From assembly GCF_003429105.1 (NCBI RefSeq), contig NZ_QVTD01000024.1:1-64000 (forward strand): DNA of 64,000 nucleotides. Direction: 5' to 3'. Shown one piece after another: positions 44,532 to 54,673 of this stretch (positions are counted from its first letter, which is position 1; the number at the start of each line of letters is the position of its first letter). Source of the DNA: Peribacillus glennii. GTDB lineage: Bacteria; Bacillota; Bacilli; Bacillales; DSM-1321. The position numbers and the translations under genes are program-made. Below the pieces are notes generated by a model that saw nothing but the letters and a program-made list of their open reading frames with translations, did not search any database and was not told the DNA's origin.

Positions 44532-45061
44532 GGATTAACTCCTCCTCAAATTAAAACGTTTTTTATACGGTTCTTAAATTTCAGTTGCTATACATCATAC
44601 ATATTCCATGTGGCTGCAAAAATACAACAATCTTACTAAAATACTTTAGAAATGCACCTTAGATAGTTTCAAATACAACATATTTCAATTCATTCATAGG
44701 AGATATCAATACAAGTTATATTTACAAGTTCTGATGCCATAATACCAGTTCTATCAACACAAAAGACTGTCGTCCATCAAAAAAGCTTGTACTCATCCAT
44801 TCAGATTCCGTTAGATTATAATCAGTTCCAAATAAAGACCATTATTCATTTTATGCTTAACTCTTGTTTGGGTTCATCGATTGAAGGAAAAAATTTACCG
44901 TCCTTTTTAACGCTTCGCTTATTTATTAATCCTGCAAGCACTTCATTTGATTTCATAAATAAACAGCGATAGGATAATATAGAAATATCGCAAATTATAG
45001 ATATGCATTCACCCTCCAATCAATTGAACATCCTAATAGCAAGTAGAAAGGGGCAGCCAAG
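44532..45061. other. Intergenic region, AT-rich
   Basis: About 530 bases between the inverted gerP-like gene and the ArsR gene. It must hold promoters for both sides. I see no gene, strong palindrome or terminator in it. Confidence 0.4.
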
Positions 45062-45403
45062 TTGAATCAGGAATTAACTCCTATAGATGATGAACAGGCG
45101 ATTGAAATTTTTAAAGCTCTGTCAAACCAGACTAGAGTTAGTATACTTCAAATGTTAAAAGACCCTGAAAACAATTTTTCATCACAGGCCCATGTCACTA
45201 AGGATGAAGGATTTGAAGGAGGGATTTGTGTAAGTGATATTCGAAGCAAAATAGGCATTTCACAGTCCACTACTTCACAGTATTTAACAATCCTGCTGCA
45301 AAGCGGTCTAGTGGAAATGAAACGAATTGGTCAATGGACATACTATCGTCGCAATGAGGAAACAATGAAAAAGCTAGAAAAGTATATCGGATTAAAAATA
45401 TAA
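45062..45403 (+). CDS. ArsR family transcriptional regulator
   Basis: 113 residues, TTG start with AAAGGGGC upstream. ALSNQTRVSILQMLKDPENN at the N-terminus, then ICVSDIRSKIGISQSTTSQYLTILLQSGLV is the helix-turn-helix, and KRIGQWTYYRRNEE is the wing. The metal-binding ELCVC box is replaced by GGICVSD, with one Cys only, so metal sensing is doubtful. It leads four flavin oxidoreductase genes and probably controls them. Confidence 0.88.
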   Translation: MNQELTPIDDEQAIEIFKALSNQTRVSILQMLKDPENNFSSQAHVTKDEGFEGGICVSDIRSKIGISQSTTSQYLTILLQSGLVEMKRIGQWTYYRRNEETMKKLEKYIGLKI

Positions 45404-45425
45404 CCACTAAATAAGGAGGATGAGA

Positions 45426-46391
45426 GTGAGCTTACTACATCACCGTGCCTTTAACAACTTGTACCAAAAAGATAAAATGTCACTCGGATTTATCCTCCCC
45501 ACTGCAAGAATGTCCAAAAATCCCATTATGGAGAATCAACTGGAGCTTGCCAGTAAAATCGAGGAATATGGCTTCGCTTCACTATGGCTCCGGGATGTTA
45601 CAATGCAGAATCTAAATATCGATGATAACGGTCAAATGTATGATATATGGATTTATTTAACATATCTTGCTGCATATACAAAGAAAATTGCGCTACTGAC
45701 TGGAAGCGTAGTTCTTCCTCTGCGGCATCCCGTACGAGTGGCCAAGGAAGCAACCTCTATTGATAAACTGTTTCCAGAGCGTTTGATTATGGGGGTGGCA
45801 TCAGGTGACCGGGAAAAAGACTTCATCGCTCTTGGGGTAGACAAACGTGATAGTGGCACGTTATTTCAACAGCATTTTCAAGACCTTGATAGGCTATTAA
45901 AAGAGGATTGGCCAACAATCCACAGTGATTCTGGTGTCATAAATGGCACAGATATGAGATTGATCCCAAAGCCTGTTTCGTCGATACCAACCATGGTGAC
46001 CGGGTTCAGCAATCAGTCAATGGTATGGATTGCCAAGCACGGAGACGGCTGGATACAATATCCGAGAAGCATAGAGCAGCAAGCGAGACTGATAAACGAT
46101 TACAGGACATTAACTGAATTCCATGCGCCAGGGATATTTAAACCTTTTTCACAGAGCTTATTTATCGACTTATCGGAAAATCCCGATGCGTTACCGGTAC
46201 CCATACCCCTTGGTTTTGCAGTGGGACGAAATCATTTAGTGGATTTGCTTTATGAATTCCAATCGATTGGTGTTAATCATCTGGGATTTGTCTTGTATTT
46301 TTCAAAACGCCCTCCTGCTGAAGTAATTCAGGAACTTGGAGAATTTGTACTGCCACATTTTCCAACTCATCGAGGCACGGATCAATCTTAG
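45426..46391 (+). CDS. LLM-class flavin-dependent oxidoreductase (1)
   Basis: 321 residues; GTG 45426 is seven bases after AAGGAGG, better placed than the ATG at 45420. Luciferase-like TIM barrel: LGFILPTARM, EEYGFASLWLRDVTM, KIALLTGSVVLPLRHPVRVAKEA, FPERLIMGVASGDREKDF. The order fits the Bacillus LLM group typified by BA3436. FMN-dependent monooxygenase; substrate unknown. First of three LLM genes. Confidence 0.85.
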   Translation: MSLLHHRAFNNLYQKDKMSLGFILPTARMSKNPIMENQLELASKIEEYGFASLWLRDVTMQNLNIDDNGQMYDIWIYLTYLAAYTKKIALLTGSVVLPLRHPVRVAKEATSIDKLFPERLIMGVASGDREKDFIALGVDKRDSGTLFQQHFQDLDRLLKEDWPTIHSDSGVINGTDMRLIPKPVSSIPTMVTGFSNQSMVWIAKHGDGWIQYPRSIEQQARLINDYRTLTEFHAPGIFKPFSQSLFIDLSENPDALPVPIPLGFAVGRNHLVDLLYEFQSIGVNHLGFVLYFSKRPPAEVIQELGEFVLPHFPTHRGTDQS

Positions 46392-46421
46392 ACATTCAAA
46401 TTATGAAAAGGCAGATGACTT

Positions 46422-47429
46422 ATGACGAACAAAATAGAACTTTCTGTACTTGATCCTTCACCGATCATAAAAGGAGGATCGGCAGAACTTTCCCTTGATA
46501 ATACGCTCGATTTGGCACAGAAGGCCGAAAAGTGGGGGTATAACCGGTATTGGCTGGCTGAACATCATAACTGGGTGGGGATGGCCAGCTCCGCATCACC
46601 CATCGTGATTGGACGGGTAGCTTCTGTTACAGAGAGAATGCGTATTGGGTCCGGAGCGATGCTTCTTTCCCATTATTCACCGCTTTCCGTAGCTGAACAA
46701 TTCGGGACACTAGAAGTATTCTTTCCAGGACGGATCGATCTTGGTTTGGGACGAGCACCTGGTACCGATCAATTTACGGCAAACGTTTTGCGGCAACGGA
46801 CGGCTGGGGAACCTGATTTTGATGAACGGCTGCAAGAACTTATCGCATATTTATATGGTTCAGGCACAACCATGAGAAACGGGTCACATAGTTTTCACGC
46901 CATTCCTGGCGAAAAAACAAATGTGCCGATCTGGCTTTTGGGATCTGGGTTGTATAGTGCGGAATTGGCCGGGATGCTTGGTTTGCCTTTTTCTTTTGCA
47001 GGCCATTTTGCCCCAGGAAATATGATGGAGGCCATCAATCTATACCGGGAACGTTTTCGTCCATCCAGTTTTTTGGAAAAACCGTATGTGTTGTTGGCTG
47101 TTCAAGTGGTGGCAGCCGACGATGAGCGGAAGGCACAAAGGCTTGCGACATCAATGTACCAAAAATTTCTCTTACTGACCCGTGGACAGCCGTCTCCTAT
47201 TTTGCCTCCTGTTGATGATATGGATCAGCACTGGAGCGAGCAGGAACGCAGGTCTGTAGAAGAACAGCTTTTCACTTCCATTATTGGGGACCCCGCCGGT
47301 GTAAAGCAGCAATTACATGAATTAATAAAAAAGACGGGTGCCGATGAAATAATGGCCCATACAGAAATTTTTAATCACGAGGCCCGGCTGCGTTCTTATG
47401 AAATTTTGGCACAAGCTGCAAAAAGTTAA
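46422..47429 (+). CDS. LLM-class flavin-dependent oxidoreductase (2), MsnO8-like
   Basis: 335 residues. ELSVLDPSPI at the start, [59 protein letters not shown]. These are the signatures of the luciferase-family oxidoreductase group 1 (MsnO8/YtmO-like). 30 bases after the first LLM gene. FMN-linked; reaction unknown. Confidence 0.9.
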   Translation: MTNKIELSVLDPSPIIKGGSAELSLDNTLDLAQKAEKWGYNRYWLAEHHNWVGMASSASPIVIGRVASVTERMRIGSGAMLLSHYSPLSVAEQFGTLEVFFPGRIDLGLGRAPGTDQFTANVLRQRTAGEPDFDERLQELIAYLYGSGTTMRNGSHSFHAIPGEKTNVPIWLLGSGLYSAELAGMLGLPFSFAGHFAPGNMMEAINLYRERFRPSSFLEKPYVLLAVQVVAADDERKAQRLATSMYQKFLLLTRGQPSPILPPVDDMDQHWSEQERRSVEEQLFTSIIGDPAGVKQQLHELIKKTGADEIMAHTEIFNHEARLRSYEILAQAAKS

Positions 47430-47506
47430 ACATTGTTGCCCGTTACTGAAGGGAAATATGACAACCTAGATCATTACAAAATTTTTTAGAGAAAGAAGAT
47501 GAATGT

Positions 47507-48535
47507 ATGTCCAAAAATGAAAACCCTATAAAACTTAGTGATATTCCGTTCTCAGTCCTGGACCTCTCTCCAATTACAGAGGGAAGTACCCCCGCTGACT
47601 CTTTTCGTAATACGTTGGAACTTGCACAGCTTGCGGAAAAACTTGGTTATAACCGATATTGGCTGGCTGAACATCATAATATGCCGTTTATCGCAAGCTC
47701 CGCTACTTCTGTAGTTATTGGGCATGTAGCAGCAGGTACATCAAAAATCCGGTTAGGTTCAGGTGGAATCATGCTGCCGAATCACGCACCACTCGTTATC
47801 GCTGAGCAGTTTGGAACTCTTGAATCCTTATACCCTGGCCGGATCGATCTTGGTCTTGGAAGGGCACCTGGTACAGATCAGCTTACCGCCCGTGCCTTAA
47901 GACGCGACCTGAGAAGTACCGGAGATGACTTCCCTGAACAGCTTGCTGAACTTCGTGGTTATTTCGACCCTGCTTTAAGACAAGGAAACAATCATGTTAA
48001 GGCAGTTCCAGGTGAAGGGTTAAACATTCCAATATGGTTGCTTGGTTCAAGCGGATTCAGTGCCCAACTGGCAGGAGAGCTTGGATTGCCATTTGCTTTT
48101 GCCAGCCATTTTTCACCGCATAATACAAAACCTGCTCTGGAGTTATATCGCCGTTCCTTTAAACCTTCTGCATCATTGGAAAAGCCATATGCAATGGTCG
48201 GGCTAAACATTATTGCAGCAGACACGGACGAAGAGGCACAGCGCCTGGCTACAACCTTGCAGCAACAGTTTTTGAATCTGATGCGCGGTAATGAAGTGCC
48301 GCTTCAGCCGCCAGTTGATAACATTCATGACATAGCGAGCGATTACGAAATAGCTGCTCTTCAGAATCAATTGGGAACTTCTATTGTGGGCAGTCCTCAA
48401 ACTGTTAAACAAAAGCTGGAGAAATTTATAAAAGACAGTAATTACGATGAAATCATGGCAATAGCCCAGGTTTATGATCACAATGCCCGCCTGCGTTCTT
48501 ATGAAATTTTAGCAGACATTATCAAAAGTAAATAG
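47507..48535 (+). CDS. LLM-class flavin-dependent oxidoreductase (3), MsnO8-like
   Basis: 342 residues. [72 protein letters not shown]. Clearly a paralogue of the preceding gene, from a tandem duplication. The canonical HHN-MP-IASSA spelling is kept here, while copy 2 reads HHNWVGMASSA, so copy 2 has diverged near the active site. Confidence 0.9.
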   Translation: MSKNENPIKLSDIPFSVLDLSPITEGSTPADSFRNTLELAQLAEKLGYNRYWLAEHHNMPFIASSATSVVIGHVAAGTSKIRLGSGGIMLPNHAPLVIAEQFGTLESLYPGRIDLGLGRAPGTDQLTARALRRDLRSTGDDFPEQLAELRGYFDPALRQGNNHVKAVPGEGLNIPIWLLGSSGFSAQLAGELGLPFAFASHFSPHNTKPALELYRRSFKPSASLEKPYAMVGLNIIAADTDEEAQRLATTLQQQFLNLMRGNEVPLQPPVDNIHDIASDYEIAALQNQLGTSIVGSPQTVKQKLEKFIKDSNYDEIMAIAQVYDHNARLRSYEILADIIKSK

Positions 48536-48742
48536 ACTAGTTTAAGCCGATTAGTCTTTTTAGAAAACACAGCTGCCAATGATTACAGTTGTCACTTAAT
48601 TAATAAGATTACATCTTGCAGGGAACAGGTATCAGTATGGCTGCAGAGGGAATTCTAGAAATGGTCCTGATTCCCTCAGCTCATGATTATCAGAAGCATA
48701 TAGACCGAACAAACTTTTTTAGCATAAGGAGAAAGATAAAAA

Positions 48743-49864
48743 ATGAATCCTAAATATGAAGCTGCTTTTAAACCATTTACTTTCCGTTCAGGTATTGAAA
48801 TAAAGAACCGTATTGTAATGGCACCTATGACGAATACTGCATCTCATGAAAACGGTGAAGTATCAGATGAAGAAATTGCTTACTATGAGGAACGTACTGG
48901 CGGTGTTGGAGCGGTAATCACAGCTTGTACATACGTTAGAAGGAACGGAAAAGGCTTTCCTGGTGAATTTGGGGCGGATTCTGATGAATTAATTCCGAGC
49001 CTCAGGAGGGTGGCTAAAGCAATCCATGATAAAGGATCCAAGGCCATCCTGCAAATTTTTCATGGAGGTAGAATGTGTCCCCCCGAGGAATTGCTTGACC
49101 GTCAGACTATAGCTCCGAGCGCAGTAGCACCTGAACGCGAGGATGCTATGGTACCGCGAGAAATGACGCCTGAAGAGATCACTGACATGGTCCATGCGTT
49201 TGGCGAGGCAACAAGAAGAGCGATTGAAGCGGGCTATGACGGAGTTGAAATCCATGGCGCCAATACTTATTTAATCCAGCAATTCTTCTCCCCGCATTCC
49301 AATAGAAGGGAAGACAAATGGGGTGGAACACTCGAAAAGCGTATGGCTTTCCCGCTGGCCGTTGTAGACGCTGTTAAGAAAGCAGTTGCTGATTATGCAA
49401 CAAAACCTTTCTTAGTTGGTTATCGTTTATCTCCTGAAGAAAGAGAAAATCCTGGGATCACCATGGACGACACCCTTCAATTAGTAGATCGATTAGCTGA
49501 TTTAGAACTGGATTATCTCCATATTTCTGTGGGTGCATTTTGGAACGGATCCATACGTGATGAGAATGATAAAACGTCACGCGTAGTAATGATTCACGAG
49601 CGTGTAGGCGACAAAGTTCCAGTCATCGGGGTTGGCATGCTGCGGACACCTGATGAAGTAATGGAGGCTTTTGGATCGGGTGTTCCTTTAATTGCTCTAG
49701 GCCGCGAATTGATAATGGAACCAAAATGGGTACAAAAAGTCCAAGCTGGCGAAGAGGTAAATATTCGTACCACTCTATCGAAAAAAGATCAGAAAGAGTT
49801 GGCGATCTCAGATCAAATGTGGGAATACTATACAAGTATTCCAGGCTGGCTTCCTATCGTATAG
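48743..49864 (+). CDS. Old Yellow Enzyme-type NADH:flavin oxidoreductase
   Basis: 373 residues with AAGGAGAAAG upstream. TIM barrel of the OYE family: NRIVMAPMTNTASHENGEV (FMN site, positions 24-42), GYDGVEIHGANTYLIQQFFSPHSNRRED (about 164-191) and LIALGRELIMEP. The H-G-A-N motif supplies His and Asn that hold the substrate carbonyl or nitro group. Reduces activated double bonds or nitro compounds with NAD(P)H. Likely part of the same detoxification group as the LLM genes. Confidence 0.92.
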   Translation: MNPKYEAAFKPFTFRSGIEIKNRIVMAPMTNTASHENGEVSDEEIAYYEERTGGVGAVITACTYVRRNGKGFPGEFGADSDELIPSLRRVAKAIHDKGSKAILQIFHGGRMCPPEELLDRQTIAPSAVAPEREDAMVPREMTPEEITDMVHAFGEATRRAIEAGYDGVEIHGANTYLIQQFFSPHSNRREDKWGGTLEKRMAFPLAVVDAVKKAVADYATKPFLVGYRLSPEERENPGITMDDTLQLVDRLADLELDYLHISVGAFWNGSIRDENDKTSRVVMIHERVGDKVPVIGVGMLRTPDEVMEAFGSGVPLIALGRELIMEPKWVQKVQAGEEVNIRTTLSKKDQKELAISDQMWEYYTSIPGWLPIV

Positions 49865-50125
49865 AGCCAAATTAAGATAAAAACAATAAACGACTGATTG
49901 GTCCCCTTTAGGTACAAAGCATACTTGGAGGGGACTTTTTGAGTTAGGGTAAAATATTTCTTAAGCTGTAGCATAACCGTTCTTTTTTGGTTGTTAAAAA
50001 GGCATTTGATTAATAAACATTTAGTTTATGGGTGACTAGTTTATTTTTTTAAAAAAACAAGTAGGAAAAAAGTACTATTGAATTTTAACCTTTATAGAAA
50101 ACAAGGTTTAGAAGGAGATAAAACT

Positions 50126-50622
50126 ATGACAGCAACTAGCACAAAAATTAACCAAGCTTTTTATCGACCCCAAACGATAGCAAACGTATCATATCCCAAC
50201 TGAAAAAGTAACAGTTTTAATGTCAGGAGAGGACACAAACCGAGAGTATTCGATTGCGCATATCATTGAACCTCCAAAACTACGGCCGCCTCTTCATATA
50301 TTCATGAAAATGAAGATGAAGCTTTTTATATCCTAAAGGGTCAGTTTACCTTATTTGTTGGGGAAGATATTATGGAAGCAAAACCAAGGGATTATGTTTT
50401 GCTCCTCGCGGGATTCCTATAGATTCGTATCGGGTTTAGAGCAATCAGAATTTGTCGTTACTGCCTAACCAGCAGGATTTGATCAATTTGTGAAAGAACT
50501 GGGAACTCCTGTACCAAAGGATGCACCTCTTCCTGAAGTAAAACCGCCTTCTTTAAGAACTTGAACATCTTGTAAATGTTTCTAAGAATTTTCATGTTAC
50601 ATATCCTGATTTAAAATTATAG
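50126..50622 (+). pseudogene. Cupin-domain protein, multiply frameshifted
   Basis: GAAGGAGAT precedes ATG 50126, but the frame soon stops. Pieces in several frames read VTVLMSGEDTNREYSIAHIIE, HENEDEAFYILKGQFTLFVG and EAKPRDYV, then FVSGLEQSEFVVT and AGFDQFVKELGTPVPKDAPL. This is a YxaG/quercetinase-like cupin (metal motif HxHxxxxE...G, largely intact) with several indels and in-frame stops. A terminator follows at once, so the gene was once a unit behind the OYE gene. Confidence 0.85.
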
Positions 50623-50634
50623 GATTTTGATGGT

Positions 50635-50674
50635 AAAAAGCCTGTTATTTTATCGATAACAGGCTTTTCTTTTT
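50635..50674 (+). terminator. Terminator after the cupin pseudogene
   Basis: AAAAGCCTGTTAT and ATAACAGGCTTTT around TTTATCG, followed by CTTTT. Confidence 0.85.
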
Positions 50675-50871
50675 ATCCCCGTGATTAGTTCATTACTTAC
50701 TACTTTCCATTTTACACCCTGCCAATCTGTGCTTTATTCCTCGTAAAAGCAACTTAGGCCATGCTGATTTATTAAATTTTCCCACACTCTCATCATAAAT
50801 AGTGGAAACTTCCTCAATAATTTCTTTTCCTTTGGAAAATACTAAGAAAAAATTCGGGAAGGGACGATGTT

Positions 50872-52233
50872 ATGGATCATGTTACGATAGCCCGGGCGAT
50901 GTTTGGGACTACGATGGGTTTTCATATCATTTTTGCAACAATAGGGGTTGGCTTGCCGCTCATGATGCTGCTGGCTGAACTGATGTACCAAAAAACAAAC
51001 GATTTCCACTACGCAGTGATGGCGAAGCGGTGGACGAAGGCTTTCGCGGTGCTGCTAGGGGTCGGCATTCCGACCGGCACAATTGCCGGCGTGCAGCTTT
51101 CCCTTCTTTGGCCAGGGTTTATGGAGGTAATCGGCCGGGTGATGGCGCTGCCGTTTCAAATTGAGATTTACGCATTCTTTATCGAAGCTTTGTTTATGTC
51201 AATCTACGTTTATGCCGCTGACCGGATTCCACCCTGGATGAGAATCATAAGCCTGACGCTGGTTGCCATTGGCGCTGTAGCCTCGGCAGTGCTTATTTCC
51301 AACGTTCACGCATTTCAAGGGACCCCTGCAGGCTTCAGGGTAGAGAATGGCCGCATAGTAGATGTTGAACCATGGAAAGCATTTTTCAATAAAAGCTTTC
51401 TTGTGACTGCTGGCCATGTTGCGCTTTCGGCCTATACAACAGGCGCGTTTGTAGTGGCATCGGTTGCTGCATTTAAAATGCTAAAAGCGGGTGCAGGCTC
51501 GATGTTGTATGGATTTCACAAGAAAGCTTTGATGATAGCGGTTATAGCTGGCGGGATTTTCGCTTTACTTACGGCGCTCAACGGCCATGCTACAACACAG
51601 CACGTATTTGAAGATCAGCCTGAAAAACTGGCGGCTGCAGAAGGACTATTTGAAACCCAAACCCATGCGCCGTTAACGGTAATTGGATGGTCCGATAAAG
51701 AGGACCGCGAGGTGAAATGGGGCATTGAAATTCCCTGGCTTTTAAGCTTTTTGGCAGGGAACAGCTTTGACACTGAAGTGACAGGGTTAAACGACTTTCC
51801 CGAAGAGCTGTGGCCGCCACTATGGGTCCATACCATGTTTAATATCATGTTTATTACAGGGTCGCTGTTAATCCTACTGGCCATTGTTACTGTGTTCTGG
51901 GATAAATGGTTAAAAAAAGATATGTTCCCCAAATTTTTGTTATGGATATTTGTTTTGTCGGGACCGGCTTCTGTTGCTGCTATTGAAAGTGGGTGGATCT
52001 TGGGCTGCAGTGGTCGACAGCCATGGAGCATCTATAGGACGCTGTCAACTGCGAACTCGGTTACTGCAACCGGTAATCTTGGGCTCCTTTATACATTATT
52101 TATCATTGTTTATGCCATTTTAGGGGCCGCAGTCGTGTTCGTCCTGCTGTATTACTTTAAGAGAAATACAGTGTTGGATGATATCCATAGAGCTGAACAA
52201 AAAGGAGTTCCATTGTTTGGTTCGAATTCGTAA
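50872..52233 (+). CDS. ythA: Cytochrome bd-type oxidase subunit I (YthA)
   Basis: 453 residues, about nine membrane helices. RAMFGTTMGFHIIFATIGVGLPLMM at the N-terminus with the first heme ligand His18, GVQLSLLWPGF, and ITALNGHATTQHVFEDQPEKLAAAEGLFET-like Q-loop of the short type. The GRQPW motif is present. Length and lack of the long Q-loop fit YthA/CioA-type oxidases of Bacillus. Takes electrons from menaquinol to oxygen. Oddity: before GRQPW the protein reads GWILGCS where family members read GWILAEV or similar, as though two nearby one-base changes shift three codons (see findings). Confidence 0.92.
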   Translation: MDHVTIARAMFGTTMGFHIIFATIGVGLPLMMLLAELMYQKTNDFHYAVMAKRWTKAFAVLLGVGIPTGTIAGVQLSLLWPGFMEVIGRVMALPFQIEIYAFFIEALFMSIYVYAADRIPPWMRIISLTLVAIGAVASAVLISNVHAFQGTPAGFRVENGRIVDVEPWKAFFNKSFLVTAGHVALSAYTTGAFVVASVAAFKMLKAGAGSMLYGFHKKALMIAVIAGGIFALLTALNGHATTQHVFEDQPEKLAAAEGLFETQTHAPLTVIGWSDKEDREVKWGIEIPWLLSFLAGNSFDTEVTGLNDFPEELWPPLWVHTMFNIMFITGSLLILLAIVTVFWDKWLKKDMFPKFLLWIFVLSGPASVAAIESGWILGCSGRQPWSIYRTLSTANSVTATGNLGLLYTLFIIVYAILGAAVVFVLLYYFKRNTVLDDIHRAEQKGVPLFGSNS

Positions 52234-52246
52234 AGGAGGAGAATGA

Positions 52247-53305
52247 ATGTCGGATGCAATAATTGCCAGTACCGTGTTGTGGGGATTTGTGTTTATCTAT
52301 TCGGTCATGGCTACGATGGATTTTGGAGCAGGCTTTTGGTCGATGGTATATCTCGACAGGGAAAAAACAGGTGCAACAAATATAGCAAATCGCTACCTAT
52401 CTCCTACCTGGGAGGTGACGAATACGTTTATCGTTGCCCTTGTAATCGCAATATACAGCATGTTTCCGGGAGCAGCCTACACACTGGGCACTATCCTTTT
52501 GGTTCCCGGAAGCTTGATTTTGCTGCTGCTTGCCCTCCGGAGCGCTTTTCTTGTGTTTTCGAATGTGGCAACTGAATATAGAAAAATTCTTACCTATATT
52601 TCCGGTGTTGCTGGAATCCTTATCCCTGCTTTGTTGATCAGCGTGCTGCCTATTTCGCATGGGGAATATGTCAATTTCGGGGACGACGGCGCAAGCCTCG
52701 ATTTAGGCAAGCTGTTTACCAGCCCGAACGAATATGCATTTATCGGGTTTGCGATCAGCAGCACTTTGTTTTTGTCGTCCTTGTTGCTTTCGGATTATTC
52801 AAAGGTTTCCAATGAGCCTGAAGCTTACAAAGTTTACCGCAAAGATGCCATGATTGCAGGACCAATTTCATTGGTTATGGCAATTTTGATCATGCTTACA
52901 TTAAGGACAGAAGCAAATTGGATTTATGATAAAATGATGGATGACCTGCCGCTGTTAATTGCATCTATTTGCTTTTTTCTGGTGGGAGGTGTGGCGCTTT
53001 ACCTTCCTTTCTTCACGAAACATAATGTCACGGGAATGCCGCGCGCGGCAGTAGTGGCTATAACGATTCAATATCTGATTGCCAGTTATGTCTATGGAAA
53101 GGCACACTTGCCTTATATGGTATATCCAAACGTGACCATTGAATCAGGTTTCACCGACCCTAATTCCTTCCGTGCCGTTTTCGCTACCTACATTGCCGGT
53201 TTCGCGATTCTGTTTCCGGGATTTGTCTACTTCTGGAAGATGTTTATGAAGGATTCACGTTATCTACAGAAGAAACAGTCAAAAAATCCGCTGAAAGGAG
53301 GATAA
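52247..53305 (+). CDS. ythB: Cytochrome bd-type oxidase subunit II (YthB)
   Basis: 352 residues, eight to nine membrane helices. MATMDFGAGFWSMVYLDREKT and TFIVALVIAIYSMFPGAAY are the CydB family blocks. AAAGGAGG lies just before the ATG, 13 bases after the ythA stop. Partner of YthA in the quinol oxidase, with which it is co-transcribed. Confidence 0.93.
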   Translation: MSDAIIASTVLWGFVFIYSVMATMDFGAGFWSMVYLDREKTGATNIANRYLSPTWEVTNTFIVALVIAIYSMFPGAAYTLGTILLVPGSLILLLLALRSAFLVFSNVATEYRKILTYISGVAGILIPALLISVLPISHGEYVNFGDDGASLDLGKLFTSPNEYAFIGFAISSTLFLSSLLLSDYSKVSNEPEAYKVYRKDAMIAGPISLVMAILIMLTLRTEANWIYDKMMDDLPLLIASICFFLVGGVALYLPFFTKHNVTGMPRAAVVAITIQYLIASYVYGKAHLPYMVYPNVTIESGFTDPNSFRAVFATYIAGFAILFPGFVYFWKMFMKDSRYLQKKQSKNPLKGG

Positions 53306-53308
53306 AAC

Positions 53309-54094
53309 ATGCCGCGAATCAAAAAGCTGGCAAAAGTAATCCTTTTTATTGCGTTAGTATTTTCAGTGTTGGGCTATCGCGCAGTATCGGCCCAGCTTAA
53401 CTCAGAAATAGAAGAAAAAGTGATTGTCACAAAAAAACGGGATGTCTCAGGAGATGGAAAAAAAGAACGCATTTTGATTGTGGGTGTCCCTTATGAACCT
53501 AAAAGCGCTTTTTTAAAAGAAATCTACCTGATTGTCGAAATTAGAAAAGGAAAGAAACTGAAAGTTCCCCTTGATGCGGGATTTGAACCAAAGCTGCATT
53601 TTGCCGACTTTAACCGGGATGGTGTGGATGATGTATATGTAACAATCCCTACCGGTTCAAGCGGCGGGCTCATTAACAGCTATGCATACTCATTTTTTGG
53701 CGGCAAAGGAAAAGATTTGACTGTACCGCCGTTTGTGCCAATAACGGGACAGTTTATGGATCAATTTAAAATTGTTATGTCAGTCCCTTTCCTGCAGCCG
53801 CTGGTGATGGATGTAAGCGACAGGAAAAAGGATTATATAAGAATAGGTTTGTACCAGAAGAATGGAAAGCTGAATGAACCGACAGAAGTAATGGTTGACC
53901 CTTATTCCTTATTGGATATAGCGGAATTTCCTGATAAACGAAAAGGATTAAGAGGTGTCCAGCGGGTGAGCGGAGCCTATCATGCCGATTCACTCGCTGA
54001 TGTTTATTCAAAGTGGGAGTACCAAGATGGTAATTGGCAGCTGCTTCAGGCAAAAACCAAAACAATCGCTAAAAAGACCGAGCCGACCAACTAG
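53309..54094 (+). CDS. Secreted protein with an FG-GAP/VCBS-like repeat
   Basis: 261 residues, three bases after ythB with AAAGGAGG. A signal peptide (about 1-31, LAKVILFIALVFSVLGYRAVSA) would be cut at A-Q. Then a beta-rich domain with DVSGDGKKERILIVG (about 44-58) and ADFNRDGVDDVYVTIPTG (about 95-112), calcium-loop patterns typical of FG-GAP/VCBS repeats. The operon position behind a respiratory oxidase hints at a surface or assembly role, which is not established. Confidence 0.7.
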   Translation: MPRIKKLAKVILFIALVFSVLGYRAVSAQLNSEIEEKVIVTKKRDVSGDGKKERILIVGVPYEPKSAFLKEIYLIVEIRKGKKLKVPLDAGFEPKLHFADFNRDGVDDVYVTIPTGSSGGLINSYAYSFFGGKGKDLTVPPFVPITGQFMDQFKIVMSVPFLQPLVMDVSDRKKDYIRIGLYQKNGKLNEPTEVMVDPYSLLDIAEFPDKRKGLRGVQRVSGAYHADSLADVYSKWEYQDGNWQLLQAKTKTIAKKTEPTN

Positions 54095-54170
54095 ACAGAT
54101 TCACAGCTTTTAGGCATACATCATATGATAAGGCAGGCAATAAGTTTCGCCTGAAAGGAGAAGGTCTGCC

Positions 54171-54662
54171 ATGTCTACATTCAATCCGGAAAATTTAACG
54201 GTTACTGTCATTCCCCCCGCGACCCCGACCATGCCTGCTGACGGACGCAAGTATACTTTAACACACTCAGACACAACAGGAGAGCTTTTTCTTAGCATTG
54301 GAAAACAATATGATTTCGGGAAAATCGATGAGAAAATTAGGGACGAAGTACTGGCAGAATGGGGTCCTTATATGGGGGTATATGTTCTTTCCGCACAGGT
54401 ATATATTAGCGGCGGCGAGTTTGATCAGAATATCTCCAAGGTGCGCTACCTGATTTTCAAAAAAGAGATAGATTTCGCTCTTGAAGCGATTATGTATGGG
54501 GATCGGGAATTTTTCCGGAATTTCCCATGGCTTCTGGACAGCCCGATTACTGTGCAATTTAACTCCGTATATCCGGAATACCAAAAATTACTGTTATACG
54601 GCACTCCGAGGCAATACCTAAACGGAAAGAATTCAAATCATACGAGCACGATTGAAGTATAG
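54171..54662 (+). CDS. Staygreen-family protein
   Basis: 163 residues with AAAGGAG before the ATG. MSTFNPENLTVTVIPPATPT, then RKYTLTHSDTTGELFLSIGK and EVLAEWGPYMG, correspond to the Staygreen domain. In plants this domain releases magnesium from chlorophyll; bacterial homologues have been reported to have Mg-dechelatase activity. In a non-photosynthetic Bacillaceae the substrate is unknown. A clear terminator follows. Confidence 0.8.
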   Translation: MSTFNPENLTVTVIPPATPTMPADGRKYTLTHSDTTGELFLSIGKQYDFGKIDEKIRDEVLAEWGPYMGVYVLSAQVYISGGEFDQNISKVRYLIFKKEIDFALEAIMYGDREFFRNFPWLLDSPITVQFNSVYPEYQKLLLYGTPRQYLNGKNSNHTSTIEV

Positions 54663-54673
54663 GAAATGACACG

